DNA from: Aureibaculum sp. 2308TA14-22
GTDB lineage: Bacteria > Bacteroidota > Bacteroidia > Flavobacteriales > Flavobacteriaceae
Length of the DNA: 64,000 nt
Assembly (NCBI RefSeq): GCF_040538665.1
Contig: NZ_JBEWXT010000001.1
Coordinates: forward strand, 2,320,501-2,384,500
Direction of reading: 5' to 3'
Shown one piece after another: positions 36,951 to 46,052 of this stretch. Below the pieces are notes generated by a model. The model was not told where the DNA came from and made no database searches. It was given only the letters and a program-made list of their open reading frames with translations. A program made the translations under genes and the position numbers. The stretch's first letter is position 1, and every line of letters begins with the position of its first letter.

Positions 36951-37358
36951 CTACAGTTCAAATTGTACAATCTGTTCTTCAATTTCAGATTTACGCTGTT
37001 CCAATGTGGACTGTAAATGAGTTGTTACCAACTTTATCAAATTCGTATTGGTCGTCTTGAATTCCAGATTACGGGAATCTTTAAGGAAAAACGAACCTGA
37101 ACCATCCTGATTGTAATTGAACTTTGTAAGTTCGGTCAACGTTTGAGCTAGTCGTTCGCGATTTGCTGCCAAACCTTTCAATTTCTCTAATCTTTGGATT
37201 CGGTCATCCAAATTGATTGTTGGTTTTTTGGCAATAATTGCCTTTTCATGGACAACGGTTTTTCCGATAGCGTCATCAGTTAACTTCTTTTGTACTTCCT
37301 TCTTAACGGTTGCATTTTCTTTTTTTGCTGTTCCGTTTTGCTTTGCTAATTTTTGCAT
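36951..37358 (-). CDS. Hypothetical Lys-rich coiled-coil protein of the element
   Basis: 135 residues. The first 40 are Lys-rich and of low complexity (MQKLAKQNGTAKKENATVKKEVQ), then helices RIQRLEKLKGLAANRERLAQTLTELTKFNYNQDGSGSFFLKD and a C-terminal coiled coil (LVTTHLQSTLEQRKSEIEEQIVQFEL). No family is recognised. It pairs with the DUF932 gene in the same direction and has its own terminator, so it is probably a real element gene. Confidence 0.6.
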   Translation of the reverse strand: MQKLAKQNGTAKKENATVKKEVQKKLTDDAIGKTVVHEKAIIAKKPTINLDDRIQRLEKLKGLAANRERLAQTLTELTKFNYNQDGSGSFFLKDSRNLEFKTTNTNLIKLVTTHLQSTLEQRKSEIEEQIVQFEL

Positions 37359-37716
37359 AATTAAAATTTTTAAAGATTAAACAATATTTGAGCATTACGC
37401 AAACGGAAGACAAAATTTTGGAGCGTAAAGGAAACGGGATAAATAGTGAGCAACGAACGGTTTATGCCGTCCCTTTTTCGAGAAATATTTTGCGACGTTT
37501 ATATTTCGGTAATATTGTATATATACTATAACTTCTTACTCAAAAGACAATTATTTAAAAGTCAAATTTAATTTGTTTCCGAATGATGTCATTTAAAATC
37601 AATTGATTAGATTTGTCACTTAGAAAGCTTAAAACGCTCACTTTGATGTCTTAATTGATGTCCTATTTTTAAAATAGAGAAATAAAATACTGGTATATAA
37701 GGGAATAGGTTTTAAT
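37359..37716. other. Gap between last element gene and tRNA fragment
   Basis: 358 bases, AT-rich, no gene. An integrase gene would be expected beside a tRNA attachment site, but none is found here; nothing else can be supported. Confidence 0.4.
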
Positions 37717-37737
37717 TTCGAATCCTGCCACCCCGAC
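37717..37737 (+). other. tRNA 3'-end fragment, candidate attachment site
   Basis: The 21 bases begin TTCGAATCCTGCC and end ACCCCGAC, which is the T-loop, the 3' side of the T stem and the 3' acceptor strand of a tRNA. The 5' side of the T stem is absent, and no D or anticodon arm precedes it, so this is not a working tRNA. It is followed after five bases by a strong terminator. This is the usual form of the far att site when an element integrates into a tRNA 3' end. The tRNA-Pro at 40243 differs in these bases and is not the partner. Confidence 0.7.
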
Positions 37738-37742
37738 AAAAG

Positions 37743-37774
37743 AAAACTTTTCATTTTCAATGAAAAGTTTTTTT
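37743..37774 (+). terminator. Terminator of the split tRNA gene
   Basis: Perfect 13-base stem AAAACTTTTCATT / AATGAAAAGTTTT with loop TTC and a following T run. It stands where the native terminator of the interrupted tRNA gene would be. Confidence 0.75.
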
Positions 37775-38299
37775 GTTTTATAAAGATTTTAAACGTGTTG
37801 AAAGAAGTAAGAACAAAAATAATCCTACCCATCCGAAAAAGATGTTTAGAGAATATTTATGGTATGTACATTTTAATCAATATCTCACTAAGTTTTTCTA
37901 TTTGTAATTTTAGTATTGACCTAATTATCTAGTTGTCTTTAATTTTCGAATAAGTTGTAAAGTTTCTTTTATTATATTAGCTAGTCCTTTAAATCTTTAT
38001 TCGCTAGAATTTCTTTTATCTTACAACTCTACTTTACTCATTATTATTTATTAAAAATCTTCTATTAATAACAAAAATGGAAAAGGTATATTGCTCCGTA
38101 TCAAAAAACTATAAATTGATGTGCATAAGCATATTAGTGAATATTAGTAGTTGTTATAAAAGTCTCAAATTTGCCGAAACAACCATTTTTAAAATTTTAG
38201 CATTAAAAAAGGTATTTTGAAAATAAATCTGTAATATATACTCTTTATAAATAATGAAACATTGATAGTTTTTTTAAAACTTAAAAAAGATATAACCAA
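37775..38299. other. Non-coding gap before second galK
   Basis: 525 AT-rich bases. No gene, RNA or clear repeat is seen; it should contain the promoter of the galK copy at 38300. Confidence 0.4.
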
Positions 38300-39427
38300 A
38301 TGAAAATAAATTCAGTTAACTGGGATTTGATTATAGATTCTCCAGGAAGAATCAATATTATTGGAGAACATACCGACTATAATTATGGCTTTGTTCTGCC
38401 AACTGCTATTGATAAAAAAATTCAGTTTAAATTCAATAAAAATGGTAGTCAAAACACTTGTAATATACATAGTAATAATTTTAATGTAGGTTTTACTTTT
38501 GAACTGGACGCCGTAAGTAAAAGCGACAAACAATGGGAAAATTATATTTTAGGCGTTATTCATGAATTACAACAATTATCTGATAAATTAAAAGGATTTG
38601 ATTGTGTGTTGGATAGTGATATTCCAGTTGGTTCAGGTGTTAGTTCTTCGGCAGCTTTAGAATGCGGTTTGGCATTTGGTTTGAATGAATTATTTAATCT
38701 AGAGTTGTCTAAACAAACCATTGTAGAATTATCACAAAGAGCGGAACACAATTATGTAGGTACTAAATGTGGAATTATGGACCAGTTCGCATCCGTAATG
38801 AGCAAAAAAGATCACATAATCCTTTTAGATTGCCAATCGTTGGATTATCAATATGTACCCATTAAAATAGAACCTTATAAAATACTGTTATTGAATACTA
38901 ATGTCTCTCATAATTTGGCTTCGGGGGAATATAATGTTCGTAGGGGCCAATGTGAACAAGGAGTGGAAATCATTAAGCAAAAATATCCTAACGTAAATTC
39001 TTTACGCGATGTTTCCTGTTCAATGTTAGATGAATTTAAGACCGAACTTTCAGAAGTAATCTTTAATAGATGTAAATACGTAGTTGAAGAAAAAGAGCGT
39101 GTTTTACAAGCAGCTGAGGCATTAAAAAATGGTCAACTCAATAAACTCGGCGAATATATGTATAAAACCCATGATGGATTACAGCATCTTTATGAGGTAA
39201 GTTGCCCGGAATTAGATTTTTTAGTTGATTTTTCTAAAAATTATGATGAAGTTATCGGTGCTAGAATGATGGGCGGTGGTTTTGGTGGCTGTACCATTAA
39301 CATTATACATCAAGATATTGTAGTTAATTTTGTTGAAGAAGCCTCAAAGGCGTATTACGATAAATTCGATATTAAACTTACCGCTTTTGAAGCTATGCCA
39401 TGTGGTGGAACTTCAAATTACTTGTAA
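38300..39427 (+). CDS. galK: Galactokinase, copy 2
   Basis: 375 residues with all three GHMP motifs (GRINIIGEHTDYNYG, PVGSGVSSSAALECG, GARMMGGGFGGCTI). It matches copy 1 at about nine of ten residues, differing in the N-terminal few and in the C-terminal tail (GGTSNYL against GGTSVSYKVTR). No galT accompanies it. It lies beyond the tRNA fragment, so it is probably the resident chromosomal gene, while copy 1 travels with galT and the polysaccharide locus; this direction is inference. Confidence 0.95.
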   Translation: MKINSVNWDLIIDSPGRINIIGEHTDYNYGFVLPTAIDKKIQFKFNKNGSQNTCNIHSNNFNVGFTFELDAVSKSDKQWENYILGVIHELQQLSDKLKGFDCVLDSDIPVGSGVSSSAALECGLAFGLNELFNLELSKQTIVELSQRAEHNYVGTKCGIMDQFASVMSKKDHIILLDCQSLDYQYVPIKIEPYKILLLNTNVSHNLASGEYNVRRGQCEQGVEIIKQKYPNVNSLRDVSCSMLDEFKTELSEVIFNRCKYVVEEKERVLQAAEALKNGQLNKLGEYMYKTHDGLQHLYEVSCPELDFLVDFSKNYDEVIGARMMGGGFGGCTINIIHQDIVVNFVEEASKAYYDKFDIKLTAFEAMPCGGTSNYL

Positions 39428-39701
39428 AAAAAATATTAGTTTCAAATTTTGTTCACAAAATCTTTATATATAGGCTTTGGTGAAATTTTTTAAGACGGTA
39501 TTAATATAGTTAACGCAAATAAAGAAAAGAGCTTTAGCTTCATATAATTTTTTTGATTTAACATATCTTTTTAGAAAACCATAAGTACTACTCTCGGAAA
39601 TTTAAAAAAGATGCTAACCAATTTGACAACAATAATTATAAATATATCAGTACTATTTTCATTATTATTAATTTTGTATTTTACTTTAAATTAATTATTG
39701 A

Positions 39702-40217
39702 ATGATAATTACTTATAAATATCAAATACTATCAACTATAGCTTTAATTGCTATATTACTAATAATAGGTCAATTGATAAAATTAGCCATTAGAAAATTT
39801 ACACTTCTAAAAGCTATAGACTTAAATAGAAGAAAAGTTATCTTAAATTTACACTATTTAATTTTATATATACTCTTTGCTGTTTTTATCGCTATTATTT
39901 GGGGTGTAAAACCTAGGGAATTTACTGTTTTTATATCTTCTATTTTAGCGGTATTGGGTGTTGGCTTTTTTGCACAATGGTCTATTTTATCTAACCTTAC
40001 TGCTAGCGTTATATTGTTTTTTAGTCATCCTGTAAGAATTGGCCACAGAATAAGAATTATTAACAAAGATTATGATTGGGTAGGCACAGTAATGGACATT
40101 TCTGGATTTTTTGTTTTTATGAAAACCGACAAAGGGGAAAATATTACCATACCAAATTCTATTGTCTTACAGCACGGTATTGAAATTTTAGACGATACAG
40201 AAGATGATATTGGATAA
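39702..40217 (+). CDS. Small MscS-like mechanosensitive channel protein
   Basis: 171 residues. Three hydrophobic segments (about 8-25, 45-65, 70-100), the third rich in Gly and Ala (LAVLGVGFFAQWSILSNLTASVILFF) like the pore helix TM3 of MscS, then the beta domain RIGHRIRIINKDYDWVGTVMDISGFFVFMKTDKGENITIPNSIVLQ. The long C-terminal alpha/beta domain of full MscS is absent, as in short flavobacterial members. It would release solutes on osmotic downshift. The 274 bases before it show nothing to report. Confidence 0.82.
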   Translation: MIITYKYQILSTIALIAILLIIGQLIKLAIRKFTLLKAIDLNRRKVILNLHYLILYILFAVFIAIIWGVKPREFTVFISSILAVLGVGFFAQWSILSNLTASVILFFSHPVRIGHRIRIINKDYDWVGTVMDISGFFVFMKTDKGENITIPNSIVLQHGIEILDDTEDDIG

Positions 40218-40242
40218 TATTTCTATTTTTGCCAACCAATTT

Positions 40243-40317
40243 CGGGGCGTAGCTTAGTCCGGTTAAAGTGCTGGTCTGGGGGACCAGAGATCGGAGGTTC
40301 GAATCCTCTCGCCCCGA
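40243..40317 (+). tRNA. tRNA-Pro (GGG anticodon)
   Basis: Cloverleaf readable by eye: acceptor CGGGGCG / CGCCCCG, discriminator A at 40317, anticodon arm CTGGT-CTGGGGG-ACCAG with anticodon GGG, T arm GGAGG-TTCGAAT-CCTCT. CCA is not encoded. A -7-like TATTTTTG (40224-40231) lies 12 bases upstream, fitting a Bacteroidota promoter. Confidence 0.95.
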
Positions 40318-40322
40318 CTATT

Positions 40323-40354
40323 AAAGCCAAAGATTTTTTTCGATTTTTGGCTTT
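40323..40354. terminator. Bidirectional terminator after tRNA-Pro
   Basis: Stem AAAGCCAAA / TTTGGCTTT followed by a T run. It serves the tRNA on the + strand and, with A/T runs on both sides, probably the leftward mutarotase gene that ends at 40373. Confidence 0.75.
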
Positions 40355-40372
40355 TTTATTTATCAAAAAATG

Positions 40373-40702
40373 CTAAAGCTGAAATACCTTCTTCATTAAC
40401 ATCCACTTTTCTCCCGGTTCTGCCATAGGAAGTGCTTGCTGATACTTCCACATTAATTCTTCCCATTTTTCATTTTCGGGATATTTGGCATCTATTGCTG
40501 CTTTCTTTTCAAAAGAAAAACTATCATCTACTTCCATAATCATAAACATACGATTGCCAACTCTATAGATTTGCATATCTAAAATGCCCGATTCTTTAAT
40601 ACTCTGAATTATCTCAGGCCATACTTCTTTGTGATAATTTTCATAAGCTTTTATTAGCTTTTCATCATCTACCAAATCTAATGCTAAACAGTGTCTTTTC
40701 AT
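40373..40702 (-). CDS. L-rhamnose mutarotase family protein
   Basis: 109 residues. Pattern of the RhaM family (dimeric ferredoxin-like fold): CLALDLVDDEKLIKAYENYHKEVWPEIIQSIKESGILDMQIYRVGNRMFMIMEVDDSFSFEK and a C-terminal EKWEELMWKYQQALP. Such enzymes interconvert the alpha and beta forms of L-sugars; members near fucose genes act on L-fucose. It is the last gene of the leftward cluster, 11 bases after fucP, so a role on L-fucose or L-galactose is likely. Confidence 0.85.
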   Translation of the reverse strand: MKRHCLALDLVDDEKLIKAYENYHKEVWPEIIQSIKESGILDMQIYRVGNRMFMIMEVDDSFSFEKKAAIDAKYPENEKWEELMWKYQQALPMAEPGEKWMLMKKVFQL

Positions 40703-40713
40703 GTTAAATGATT

Positions 40714-42033
40714 TTATGCAACATTTTTAGTTTCGTGCTTTTTAAAAACAGTATAACCGTACCAAGCAATATAGATAAAACAAGCCAAAGGCAAGATAAA
40801 AGAGAAGTTTACCTCTGAAACCCCAGCTATCGTAGTATCTGCAACTCCGTTACCTCCAGCATCTATTATCATTCCTTGTAATTTTGGCATTAAGGCTCCA
40901 CCTACAATAGCCATAATTAAACCTGCGGAACCCACTTTAGATTGATCTTCTGTTAAATCGCCCAATGCAATACCATATATGGTTGGAAACATTAATGACA
41001 TAAAGAAAGATATAGATACCAAGCAATATAGACCTACAATTCCTTCTATAAACATTGTTCCAAGAGAGAATAATAATGAAAATATTGCAAAATACATTAG
41101 CAGTTTACCTGAACTTATAAAACGGAGCATATAAGTACCAATAGCACGACCAATGAAGAATATTATAAAAACAGCTATTTGGTAGTAACCTGCGGTAACG
41201 CTATCCATACCAATCGCTTCGGCATAATGATAAATGTAGGTCCAACACATAATTTGAGCTCCTACATATAAGATTTGAGCTAACACACCTAATACGTATT
41301 TTTTATTCCTTCCGAGTGTTTTAAAAGTATCTACAATACTAGGCATACTGCCTTCATCTTTTGATTGTGGCATTTTGCTAACTACGAATAGCACAAAAAC
41401 ACCAATTAAAACTAACCCTAAAATAACATATGGGTTTCTGATTACCATTAAATCTGAAGTTTTCACTAAAACCTTAGAAGCCTCATCCAATGCACTAAAA
41501 TCATCTATATCGTCAGATTGTAAATTTTTCAATACAAATTGCTGTGCTACCAATACACCTGCAATCAACCCTACTGGATTAAAAGCTTGAGCCAAATTCA
41601 AACGTTGCGTCGCAGTTTCCTTTGCCCCCATTGCTAATATGTAGGGGTTTGCTGCCGTTTCTAAAAATGCCAATCCGAACGTTAAGACGTATAACCCTAA
41701 ACAAAAAAATAAAAAACTTTCTGACTGTGCGGCTGGATAAAACAACAATGCCCCAGTGGCATACAATGCCAACCCAATTAAAATACCAACTTTATAGGAG
41801 TATTTACGCATAAACATCGCTGCTGGTAATGCCATGCAAAAATAGCCTCCATAAAATGCCATCTGCACCCAGGCTGCTTCAGAGTTAGTAAGCTCTAATA
41901 CTTTTTGAAATGCCTTTACCATGGGGTCAGTAACGGCATTTGCAAATCCCCATAAAACAAATAAGGAAGTAACCAATATAAACGGAATAAGCATCTTTTT
42001 AGATACTACTGGTATTTTGTTTGTTGTACTCAT
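40714..42033 (-). CDS. fucP: FucP-type L-fucose:H+ symporter (MFS)
   Basis: 439 residues, twelve hydrophobic segments. FucP/GluP branch signs: LIPFILVTSLFVLWGFANAVTDPMVKAFQKVLELTNSEAAWVQMAFYGGYFCMALPA and LGLYVLTFGLAFLETAANPYILAMGAKETATQRLNLAQAFNPVGLIAG. FucP of Escherichia coli takes up L-fucose and also transports L-galactose, which suits the downstream catabolic genes. It would carry the monosaccharide across the inner membrane. Confidence 0.88.
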   Translation of the reverse strand: MSTTNKIPVVSKKMLIPFILVTSLFVLWGFANAVTDPMVKAFQKVLELTNSEAAWVQMAFYGGYFCMALPAAMFMRKYSYKVGILIGLALYATGALLFYPAAQSESFLFFCLGLYVLTFGLAFLETAANPYILAMGAKETATQRLNLAQAFNPVGLIAGVLVAQQFVLKNLQSDDIDDFSALDEASKVLVKTSDLMVIRNPYVILGLVLIGVFVLFVVSKMPQSKDEGSMPSIVDTFKTLGRNKKYVLGVLAQILYVGAQIMCWTYIYHYAEAIGMDSVTAGYYQIAVFIIFFIGRAIGTYMLRFISSGKLLMYFAIFSLLFSLGTMFIEGIVGLYCLVSISFFMSLMFPTIYGIALGDLTEDQSKVGSAGLIMAIVGGALMPKLQGMIIDAGGNGVADTTIAGVSEVNFSFILPLACFIYIAWYGYTVFKKHETKNVA

Positions 42034-42086
42034 AATTAGGTGTGGTTTTAAAATTGGGTGTAAAATGTTTTATTTTAATAGTTGAT

Positions 42087-42878
42087 TTATTCAGTCAGTA
42101 ACGATCTATCTAAATGAACATATCCGCCATCAACAAAAATAAACTGTCCGGTTGTATGCGATGATTTTTCTGATATTGTAAATAAACAAGTATTAGCTAT
42201 TTCTAACGGAGTTGTCATTCTATGTCCTAAAGGGATTTTTTTTACAATCTCCTTTAATTTTTCTTCTCCATTTTCTAGGGTTTTAATCCAGGTATCATAG
42301 GCAGGTGTCCAACTTTCAGCAATTAGGATAGCATTAGAGCGTATTCCGAATTTAATCAAATCAACTGCCCACTCACGTGTAAGTCCGAGTACCCCACCTT
42401 TAGATGCCGCATAACCAGAAGTACCTCCTTGCCCTGTCAAAGCTACTTTAGAACCAATATTAAGAATATTTCCTTTTGATTTTTTTAAAAAAGGTAAAGC
42501 ATATTTTACCACTAAAAAATAGCTTACCATATTCAGTTTTAATGAACTCATAAACTCCTCATAAGTAGCATCTAATCCTACCCCATCGTTCACACCCACA
42601 TTGTTTATTACAACATCAATTCTGTTGTACTTTTCAGTAATGGCTTTTACAGCATTCTTAATTTCATTAGGTTTAGTAACATCAGTTTGGCAAAAAATAG
42701 CATCAATACCTTTGGCTTGAATTTCTTTAACATATTCAATGCCCCTTTCATTTCTATCAATAATGGCCGGTATGGCACCTTCATTGACCAATTGCTGTAA
42801 GATGGTCTCCCCGATACTTCCTTCCAAGCCTGCAGCTCCAGTTATTACAACAATTTTATTTTTTAAGTTTAAATTCAT
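42087..42878 (-). CDS. SDR family sugar dehydrogenase
   Basis: 263 residues, classical short-chain dehydrogenase. The nucleotide site is VVITGAAGLEGSIGE, with two extra residues relative to the usual TGxxxGIG. NVGVN and the catalytic S-Y-K set are present (NIGSKVALTGQGGTSGYAASKGG). The C-terminal HTTGQFIFVDGGYVHLD is typical. In context it may oxidise L-fucose or L-galactose to the lactone or act on a later keto-acid; the sequence alone does not decide. It sits between uxaB-like and fucP genes in one direction. Confidence 0.82.
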   Translation of the reverse strand: MNLNLKNKIVVITGAAGLEGSIGETILQQLVNEGAIPAIIDRNERGIEYVKEIQAKGIDAIFCQTDVTKPNEIKNAVKAITEKYNRIDVVINNVGVNDGVGLDATYEEFMSSLKLNMVSYFLVVKYALPFLKKSKGNILNIGSKVALTGQGGTSGYAASKGGVLGLTREWAVDLIKFGIRSNAILIAESWTPAYDTWIKTLENGEEKLKEIVKKIPLGHRMTTPLEIANTCLFTISEKSSHTTGQFIFVDGGYVHLDRSLLTE

Positions 42879-42927
42879 TCTGATTGTTTATTTGGTAATC
42901 TTTATCCACAAAAATTTTCTTACAAAA

Positions 42928-44397
42928 TCACAAAGTCGTTTGTTGTTCAAAATTGTTTAAGGCCACCCTCATCCCATTATCCAAAATAGTATTGAGATGG
43001 TCAACAATTACTAACCGTATGCCTTTATATTTATTTAAGTCCTCCTCCCAAAAATCAACATTTGCCAAAACCTTTTTTGTAAGGTCTTCTATTTCTAAAT
43101 CTCCTCTATCATGTAATTCCCAGAGATTGGTAAAAAAATCTAAAACTTTTTTATCATCCTTTAGAGCAATTTTTTCTCCACATCGATCTCCTTTGTAAAA
43201 AGCAATGAGTGCCGCTAAAGAAAATAACAACTTTTTTGGCAAAGCATTTTCTCTTTTAATAAATTCTACAACAGAAGGCAAAACCCTTGTTTTGTACTTG
43301 GCAACAGCATTTAAGGAAATACTCATCAATTCATGCTCCAAATAAGGGTTTTTGAACCTATCCAATACATCATTTGCAAATTGGTCTAATTCCTTTTTAG
43401 AAAAATCTAATGTAAGGCAAATTTCATTAAAAATGGCTTCCTTTAAAAATTTCCCCACACTTACATCCTCTAAACTCTCACGTACTTTATCAATTCCGGA
43501 CAGATAACCTACAGGTACTAAGGTGGTATGTGCCCCATTTAAAATTCGCACTTTTAGTGTTCTATAATTTTGAAGATTAGTAACAAATTTTACGTTTAAA
43601 TCAGTTTTATCAAAAGGTAATTCTTTTTTTATGCTTTCTGAGTCTTGAGTTTCAATTATCCAACTATGATATATTTCTCCTGCAACAACTAATCTATCGC
43701 GATACTGCAATTTATTTTCTATTTCAACTATTCTGTTTTTAGGATATCCAGAAACAATTCTATCTACCAAAGTATTGCAAAAAAGATTAGCTTTCAAAAT
43801 CCAATTTTTAAATTTATCACCAAGCTCCCATAAATCAGCATACTCAAGAATATTCTTTTGTAATTCTTCACCATTATTTTCAATTAATTCACATGGCAAA
43901 ATGATGAAGCCTTTTGATAAGTTTCCATTAAAACACTGAAATCTTTGGTGCATTAAAATTGTCAACTTAGCAGGAAATTCTTGGGGTGGTTTATCATTAT
44001 ACTTATCTTCAGGATTAAATTTTATTCCGGCTTCCGTAGTGTTAGAAACAATAAAACGAAGGTTTTCATTTTTAGCAATACTCAAGTATTTTTGCCATTC
44101 TGGGTATGGGTTTATGACCTCTTGTACGCAACCGATCACTTTTTTTTCTTCAACTAATTTCTCGTTTTTGATCCCTTCTAAAACCACCGTAAATAATCCG
44201 TCTTGCTGTCTTAATTCTTTATAATTTCCTTGCTCTGTGGGTTTTACAATTATTACCCCAGCATTAAAATCTGTCTTTTCGTTTAAAACCTGAACCATCC
44301 AATCTACAAAGCAACGTAAAAAGTTACCTCCGCCAAATTGTATTATTTTATTGGGGTAAGTATTCGCTTTTATTATTTCTCTGCTTAGATTTTTCAT
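42928..44397 (-). CDS. uxaB: Tagaturonate reductase
   Basis: 489 residues of the mannitol/polyol dehydrogenase family (UxaB branch). Start KIIQFGGGNFLRCFVDWMVQ is the NAD-binding motif. IVSNTTEAGI, NLFCNTLVDRIVSGYP, HSWIIE and KVRILNGAHTTLVPVGYLSG are family landmarks, the Lys-x5-Asn-x2-His catalytic set being visible in the last. It reduces D-tagaturonate to D-altronate. It is adjacent to uxaA (zero gap), as in hexuronate operons. Confidence 0.92.
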   Translation of the reverse strand: MKNLSREIIKANTYPNKIIQFGGGNFLRCFVDWMVQVLNEKTDFNAGVIIVKPTEQGNYKELRQQDGLFTVVLEGIKNEKLVEEKKVIGCVQEVINPYPEWQKYLSIAKNENLRFIVSNTTEAGIKFNPEDKYNDKPPQEFPAKLTILMHQRFQCFNGNLSKGFIILPCELIENNGEELQKNILEYADLWELGDKFKNWILKANLFCNTLVDRIVSGYPKNRIVEIENKLQYRDRLVVAGEIYHSWIIETQDSESIKKELPFDKTDLNVKFVTNLQNYRTLKVRILNGAHTTLVPVGYLSGIDKVRESLEDVSVGKFLKEAIFNEICLTLDFSKKELDQFANDVLDRFKNPYLEHELMSISLNAVAKYKTRVLPSVVEFIKRENALPKKLLFSLAALIAFYKGDRCGEKIALKDDKKVLDFFTNLWELHDRGDLEIEDLTKKVLANVDFWEEDLNKYKGIRLVIVDHLNTILDNGMRVALNNFEQQTTL

Positions 44398-46050
44398 TTA
44401 TAAAGAAACACCTCTTTTCCAAGGGATAAAATCATCTTGTCCTTTTAAATTTGCTTTGACCAACACTTCACCACTAGCCACTTTAATAATGTAATTCAGT
44501 ATTTTTTCACCCATACTTTCAATTGTATCTTCACCTGTTATTACAGTACCCGCATTTATATCTATAATATCATTCATTTTTTTATATAATTCAGTGTTAC
44601 TTGAAGTTTTTAAAACTGGTGCAATTGGATTACCCGTTGGCGTACCTAAACCCGTTGTAAAAACAATAATGTTACAACCAGATCCTGCCAAGCCCGTTGT
44701 GCTTTCAACATCATTTCCTGGTGTACATAACAAACTGAGCCCAGGTTTTGTTACTTTTTCTGCATAGTCTAACACATCTACAACTGGTGAAGTGCCTCCT
44801 TTTTTTGCCGCTCCGGCAGATTTCATGGTATCCGTAATCAAACCTTCTTTAATATTACCGGGTGATGGATTGTTTTCAAACCCAGAACCTACCGCAACTG
44901 CTGTCGCAGCATAAGAATCCATTATATAAGTAAACTTTTTAGCATTCTCTACAGTCTCACATCTATTAATCAATTCTTGCTCTACACCATTGAGTTCAGG
45001 AAATTCTGACAAAACAGCACTTCCGCCTAAAGCAACTAATACATCTGAAGTGTGGCCAAGGGCCGGATTTGCAGAAATGCCTGAAAAACCATCTGACGCA
45101 CCACACTCTAAGCCCAAAATTAATTTACTTAAAGGTGCTGGTTTACGCTTAATTTTATTTGCTTCGGTTAAACCGATAAACGTTTGTTTTACCGCTTGTT
45201 CTATAAAACTGCGTTCACTTTTACTATTCTGTTGTTCTAAAAAATAAATAGATTTAGAAAAATGGGCATCTTTCTTTTTTATAGCATCTTGCAAAATAGA
45301 AATCTGTGCATTTTGGCAGCCCAAACTCAATATAGTTGCTCCTGCAACATTACTATTAGTAATATAGCCTGCCAGCAGATTACAAAGTGTATCAGAATCT
45401 TGACGAGTACCACCACAACCTCCATTATGCTTTAAAAACTTTATACCATCAACATTCTGGAATAATCTATTCCTTTTCAGCTCCTCTTTTGGAGTAACAA
45501 TAGGGGTATTTAAAATAACTTCTGCTGATGCTCCATTCTTATATTGTTCAATTAAAACATGAGTATCTACAGTAAAATCTTTTTTAGTTTGATAGCCTAA
45601 AGCTTCTGCCAAGGCACTTTCAATAACATCTATATTTCTGTTTTCGCAAAAAACCAAAGGAATTACTAGCCAATAATTTGCGGTACCTACGCTTCCATCT
45701 TTTCTGTGATAACCATTAAAAATACTGCTTTTAAATTTAGAAATATCTGGTGCTTTCCATGAGTATTTTTTTTTGGAGTCTTGATATTCTTTAGAAGTAT
45801 GTTTACAATTTATGGCGGTAATTGCCATTCCTTTTTCAATTGTCTGAGTAGCTTTACCAATTAAAACACCATACATAAAAATTTCATCGCCTACATTAAA
45901 GTCGTTCAGGGCAAACTTATGTTTAGATTTTATATCTTCTTTAAGAATTACTTCTTTATTGTTGATTGTCGCTTTATAACCTTTTTTTAAATCGGATATA
46001 GCTACTACAATATTATCATGGGGATCAATTTGGATATAATTTTTTGACAT
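44398..46050 (-). CDS. uxaA: Altronate dehydratase
   Basis: 550 residues, UxaA family with the N-terminal SAF-like domain (IDPHDNIVVAISDLKKGYKATIN, about 7-90) fused to the catalytic domain (FNGYHRKDGSVGTANYWLVIPLVFCENRNIDVIE; HNGGCGGTRQDSDTLCNLLAGY; LILGLECGASDGFSGISANPALG; LLCTPGNDVESTTGLAGSGCNIIVFTTGLGTPTGNPI). Converts D-altronate to 2-keto-3-deoxy-D-gluconate. Cys residues in these motifs may bind iron. The start codon is three bases after the stop of the dehydrogenase gene. Confidence 0.93.
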   Translation of the reverse strand: MSKNYIQIDPHDNIVVAISDLKKGYKATINNKEVILKEDIKSKHKFALNDFNVGDEIFMYGVLIGKATQTIEKGMAITAINCKHTSKEYQDSKKKYSWKAPDISKFKSSIFNGYHRKDGSVGTANYWLVIPLVFCENRNIDVIESALAEALGYQTKKDFTVDTHVLIEQYKNGASAEVILNTPIVTPKEELKRNRLFQNVDGIKFLKHNGGCGGTRQDSDTLCNLLAGYITNSNVAGATILSLGCQNAQISILQDAIKKKDAHFSKSIYFLEQQNSKSERSFIEQAVKQTFIGLTEANKIKRKPAPLSKLILGLECGASDGFSGISANPALGHTSDVLVALGGSAVLSEFPELNGVEQELINRCETVENAKKFTYIMDSYAATAVAVGSGFENNPSPGNIKEGLITDTMKSAGAAKKGGTSPVVDVLDYAEKVTKPGLSLLCTPGNDVESTTGLAGSGCNIIVFTTGLGTPTGNPIAPVLKTSSNTELYKKMNDIIDINAGTVITGEDTIESMGEKILNYIIKVASGEVLVKANLKGQDDFIPWKRGVSL

Positions 46051-46052
46051 CT

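Larger units (their letters stand above)
30515..37737. mobile_element. Mobilization module of an integrated element
   Basis: A run of leftward genes typical of Bacteroidota mobilizable or conjugative elements: coupling protein, BtgB-like relaxase, BtgA-like protein, small protein, RadC-like, SSB, DUF932 and a Lys-rich protein. It ends at a tRNA 3' fragment (37717-37737) that looks like an attachment site. No integrase and no mating-pore genes are present here, so it would need helper functions, or these lie left of the window. The left border is not visible; it may be outside the window and include the polysaccharide locus. Confidence 0.65.

Noticed and set aside
37717-37737. A complete tRNA gene
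   Set aside because: Only the T-loop and 3' acceptor part are present; no anticodon or D arm precedes it.
37638-37832. 64-codon leftward frame across the tRNA fragment and terminator
   Set aside because: It overlaps the tRNA fragment and the hairpin, so it is a by-product of these sequences.
40243-40317. tRNA-Pro(GGG) as the partner attachment site of the island
   Set aside because: Its 3' end reads CCTCTCGCCCCGAC, while the fragment has CCTGCCACCCCGAC, and it lies on the wrong side.
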